From the NCBI RefSeq assembly GCF_020150455.1, contig NZ_CP083740.1:4340001-4404000 (forward strand): DNA of 64,000 nt, given 5' to 3'. Numbering within the stretch: the first letter of the stretch is position 1; each line of letters opens with the position of its first letter. Shown piece by piece: positions 62,080-64,000 of the stretch. This DNA is from Bremerella sp. TYQ1 (GTDB lineage: Bacteria > Planctomycetota > Planctomycetia > Pirellulales > Pirellulaceae). The notes beneath the pieces are model-generated. The model had not been told where the DNA came from. It was given only the letters and a program-made list of their open reading frames with translations, and ran no database searches. The translations under genes were made by a program, and so were the position numbers.

Positions 62080-62610
62080 ATGCCGCACGCAACTTTCGCC
62101 ACGGGAATCTACCTGGCCAGTTACAACGCCGACGGAGCCGAAGCCGCCGCCGTCGGTAAAGGCCTCGGACCGCGCAGCTTGGGCGTCGTCGAAGATGTCA
62201 TTCATTGGCGACGCACGCTGAAAGCGGACAAAGTTGTCAGCTCGCTGTATGGCAGCGCGACGCTCGATGGCGTGCTGAGCGGGGCTGAGTTCTATTGCCG
62301 CTTCACGCTCAAGGAATGGAGCCCCGCGGTCAAAGCGATGCTGTTTCCCTGGTCGGAAGACTTGGGACTTGTCGGACCGCTGGGGCAACGGATGGGCCGC
62401 TATGCCGGCGAACTGCTATTAACCGCGAAAGAAGGAACCCTCGCCGCCGACAACGGCCCAACGACGATCCGCTTCGGCAAAGTTTGCGTTGCCCCGGACA
62501 TGCCGATCGACATTCCGCTGGGGCCTTCGCCGCGCGATATCGAAGTCACGCTGCAATGCCTTCCCTATCAAGATACCAGCGACGCGTGGCGCTGGTTCGA
62601 GACCACTTAG
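62080..62610 (+). CDS. Putative phage tail-tube protein
   Basis: 176 aa, mostly beta strands (FATGIYLASYNADG, LSGAEFYCRFTLKEW, DIEVTLQCLPYQDTS). Such beta-rich proteins after head-completion genes are usually the tail tube. ATG at 62080 follows TAAGGA; the frame open to 62002 overlaps the previous gene. Assigned by position and composition. Confidence 0.6.
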   Translation: MPHATFATGIYLASYNADGAEAAAVGKGLGPRSLGVVEDVIHWRRTLKADKVVSSLYGSATLDGVLSGAEFYCRFTLKEWSPAVKAMLFPWSEDLGLVGPLGQRMGRYAGELLLTAKEGTLAADNGPTTIRFGKVCVAPDMPIDIPLGPSPRDIEVTLQCLPYQDTSDAWRWFETT

Positions 62611-62627
62611 CATAAGGAACCGCTGCG

Positions 62628-62810
62628 ATGCGTAACGAAGTGATTCAAACCGGACCACCGGTCGAAGAGGCAACGCCCTCGCGGCAAGGTCGTTCCATCA
62701 GCCAGTGGCTGAGCGACATCGAAAGCCGCGTCGAAGCGATGGAAGCCCGTCTGCAAGCCAAACTCCGCCGCAAGCTGGAAGGAATGAAGCGTGAACGATC
62801 TGCTGGTTAA
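62628..62810 (+). CDS. Small coiled-coil protein, possible tail chaperone
   Basis: 60 aa: a polar N-terminus and a charged helix (SISQWLSDIESRVEAMEARLQAKLRRKLEGM). SD AAGGA precedes the ATG at 62628. It overlaps the next start by 20 bp. Tail-assembly chaperones often occupy this place; no sequence proof. Confidence 0.55.
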   Translation: MRNEVIQTGPPVEEATPSRQGRSISQWLSDIESRVEAMEARLQAKLRRKLEGMKRERSAG

Positions 62811-64000
62811 CACTCCCCTGCCTGGCACGTTGAGCTACGGCGACTTTACCTTCGGCCCCGACGGCACAACGCCTCCGCAGCTTAGTGTTTCGTCAACGGT
62901 TCGCTACGACGAAGCGGCCAGAGTTGTGATCGGCATTGAGTATCTGTTAGAGGTCGAAGCGATCATCGTCGACATAACCGAAACCGCCACGGCCGACCGC
63001 CTGGAAACGCTTCGGCAGCAACTTCAACGCCCAGGGCAATCGCTACAGATCACTGGGCTGGGGTTCGGCGATTTGCAGATCGATGGCGACACGCAATTTG
63101 GCCCGAAACCACAAAGCGTACAGCTCGTCCCGATCGCAGGGACCACCAGTTGGCAGCTGCGGTGGAAGGTCGCTTTCACGGTGATTGAAGGGGCAGAAAC
63201 GGCATCCGGCGATTGGCTGGCGATCAACTTTCGCAGCCAATACACGATCGACCAGCGCGGTTTCACCACACGAACCATTCGTGGACATGTGCAGATTGTC
63301 AGCAAGCGGGACGGGCTCGGTGGAATCGAAACGACCGCCGATTCGGTTCGCGATGCGATCACCATGGCCCTGCCGACTGGCTTCCGCCGCGAACGAAGCA
63401 CGTGGACCGAAGACGAAAGCAAAACGCGGCTCGAGTTTGAAATGGTCGACCGCGAACTGGACCACCTCCCCTTCCCTGTTGGCATTGTCGATGGCGAAGT
63501 CGACGTCACGACCCAGCAGCAGACCATTCCCCAAACAAAAGCGGTGGCGCGGCTCGAAGGTTGGCTCGAAGCGTCGCCCGAGTATCCGCATCATCACGCC
63601 GCCGAGCGATTGCTGTTGATCGCCGCCGATCGCGCCGCGAAGCTCAACGCCGCCGCGAGTGGTTTGGTGTGGCCGACACGCATCGAAGTCCGACAGCCAA
63701 TGTTCAAGCGGAAGGCGTTTGTCATCTGCCAGTGGGAACGGCTGGGTTGTTTGTGGGACGTGCTTGCGACCAGTGGCGTATGGGATCCGCTGGAAGGAAC
63801 CAGCTACGCGACATGGAAGCCTTCGGTCGAAGCGTTGTGGGGCAATCGGGGCACGGCGAACCTGGCCAGCCGATTGGCCGACGGAGTGATTGTCGATCTG
63901 GTCGAGCATCCGCACAGCGCGCTGGAAATTGGTTCCAGTGGTGGTTCGATCAGTTCGCCGGTCGAAACGTGGGAGCTGCCGGCGTTAATCCCCACGGTGA
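62791..64000 (+). CDS. Putative phage tail or baseplate protein, partial
   Basis: The GTG at 62791 opens a frame that runs to the right edge (403 codons so far). It is beta-rich (LSYGDFTFGPDGTTPPQLS, LTGLGFGDLQIDG-like strands) with no recognised motif. By position it is a tail protein such as a distal-tail or baseplate component. It overlaps the previous gene by 20 bp. The C-terminus is outside the window. Confidence 0.58.
   Translation, partial: MNDLLVNTPLPGTLSYGDFTFGPDGTTPPQLSVSSTVRYDEAARVVIGIEYLLEVEAIIVDITETATADRLETLRQQLQRPGQSLQITGLGFGDLQIDGDTQFGPKPQSVQLVPIAGTTSWQLRWKVAFTVIEGAETASGDWLAINFRSQYTIDQRGFTTRTIRGHVQIVSKRDGLGGIETTADSVRDAITMALPTGFRRERSTWTEDESKTRLEFEMVDRELDHLPFPVGIVDGEVDVTTQQQTIPQTKAVARLEGWLEASPEYPHHHAAERLLLIAADRAAKLNAAASGLVWPTRIEVRQPMFKRKAFVICQWERLGCLWDVLATSGVWDPLEGTSYATWKPSVEALWGNRGTANLASRLADGVIVDLVEHPHSALEIGSSGGSISSPVETWELPALIPTV

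Noticed and set aside
1..64000. CRISPR array, rRNA or tRNA genes
   Set aside because: No regularly spaced direct repeats and no cloverleaf or rRNA sequence was noticed on reading; a covariance-model scan would be decisive.

Overview
The window looks like a chromosomal segment of a planctomycete, most likely the Pirellulaceae (Blastopirellula/Bremerella-like). The signs are four DUF1559 prepilin-like proteins each paired with a small lipoprotein, many leucine-rich-repeat (LRR) proteins with a single N-terminal membrane anchor, Tat-exported Gfo/Idh and enolase-family proteins, and an EF-hand protein. Genus is inference; no rRNA or tRNA was seen.

Layout. 1-2.1 kb: dnaN (cut by the left edge) and an unusually short dnaA, so an origin is probably close. 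2.2-4.6 kb: a repeat/hairpin region, a cysteine desulfurase and a coupled membrane protein. 4.8-11.0 kb, minus strand: a phage packaging module (trypsin-like protease with a collagen-like tail, small membrane proteins, an ABC-ATPase/GNAT fusion, small and large terminase subunits). 11-57.6 kb: mostly host genes. These include a universal stress protein, two DUF3592 proteins, a TolC-like lipoprotein, DUF1559/lipoprotein pairs, a Gfo/Idh operon, cupin and DoxX proteins, an intradiol-dioxygenase-like protein, an EF-hand protein, an enolase-superfamily protein, a PMT-like membrane protein, an SPFH operon, a four-gene LRR operon, an ABC exporter, a CNNM/CorC-type protein, ScpB with a very acidic tail, and three FliL-like lipoproteins. 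57.8-64 kb, plus strand: a phage head/tail module (Mu-I-like protease, decoration protein, major capsid E, head completion, tail genes) that runs off the right edge.

The two phage modules point away from each other. Inverting the roughly 53 kb between them would place TerL directly before the capsid protease, as in a normal phage, except that no portal gene is visible. This suggests a prophage or gene-transfer-agent-like locus split by rearrangement. Three families of short hairpin repeats lie in the gaps of these modules.

A second mobile signal is a REP/RAYT system. A transposase-like gene with one in-frame stop (45445-46002) is bounded by inverted copies of a 20-bp palindrome and by a 73-bp direct duplication of the neighbouring gene's 3' end. 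The same palindrome recurs across the window, often in pairs about 110-130 bp apart.

Limits: starts were chosen from Shine-Dalgarno (SD) spacing and domain borders. Functions come from motifs read by eye, without database searches.
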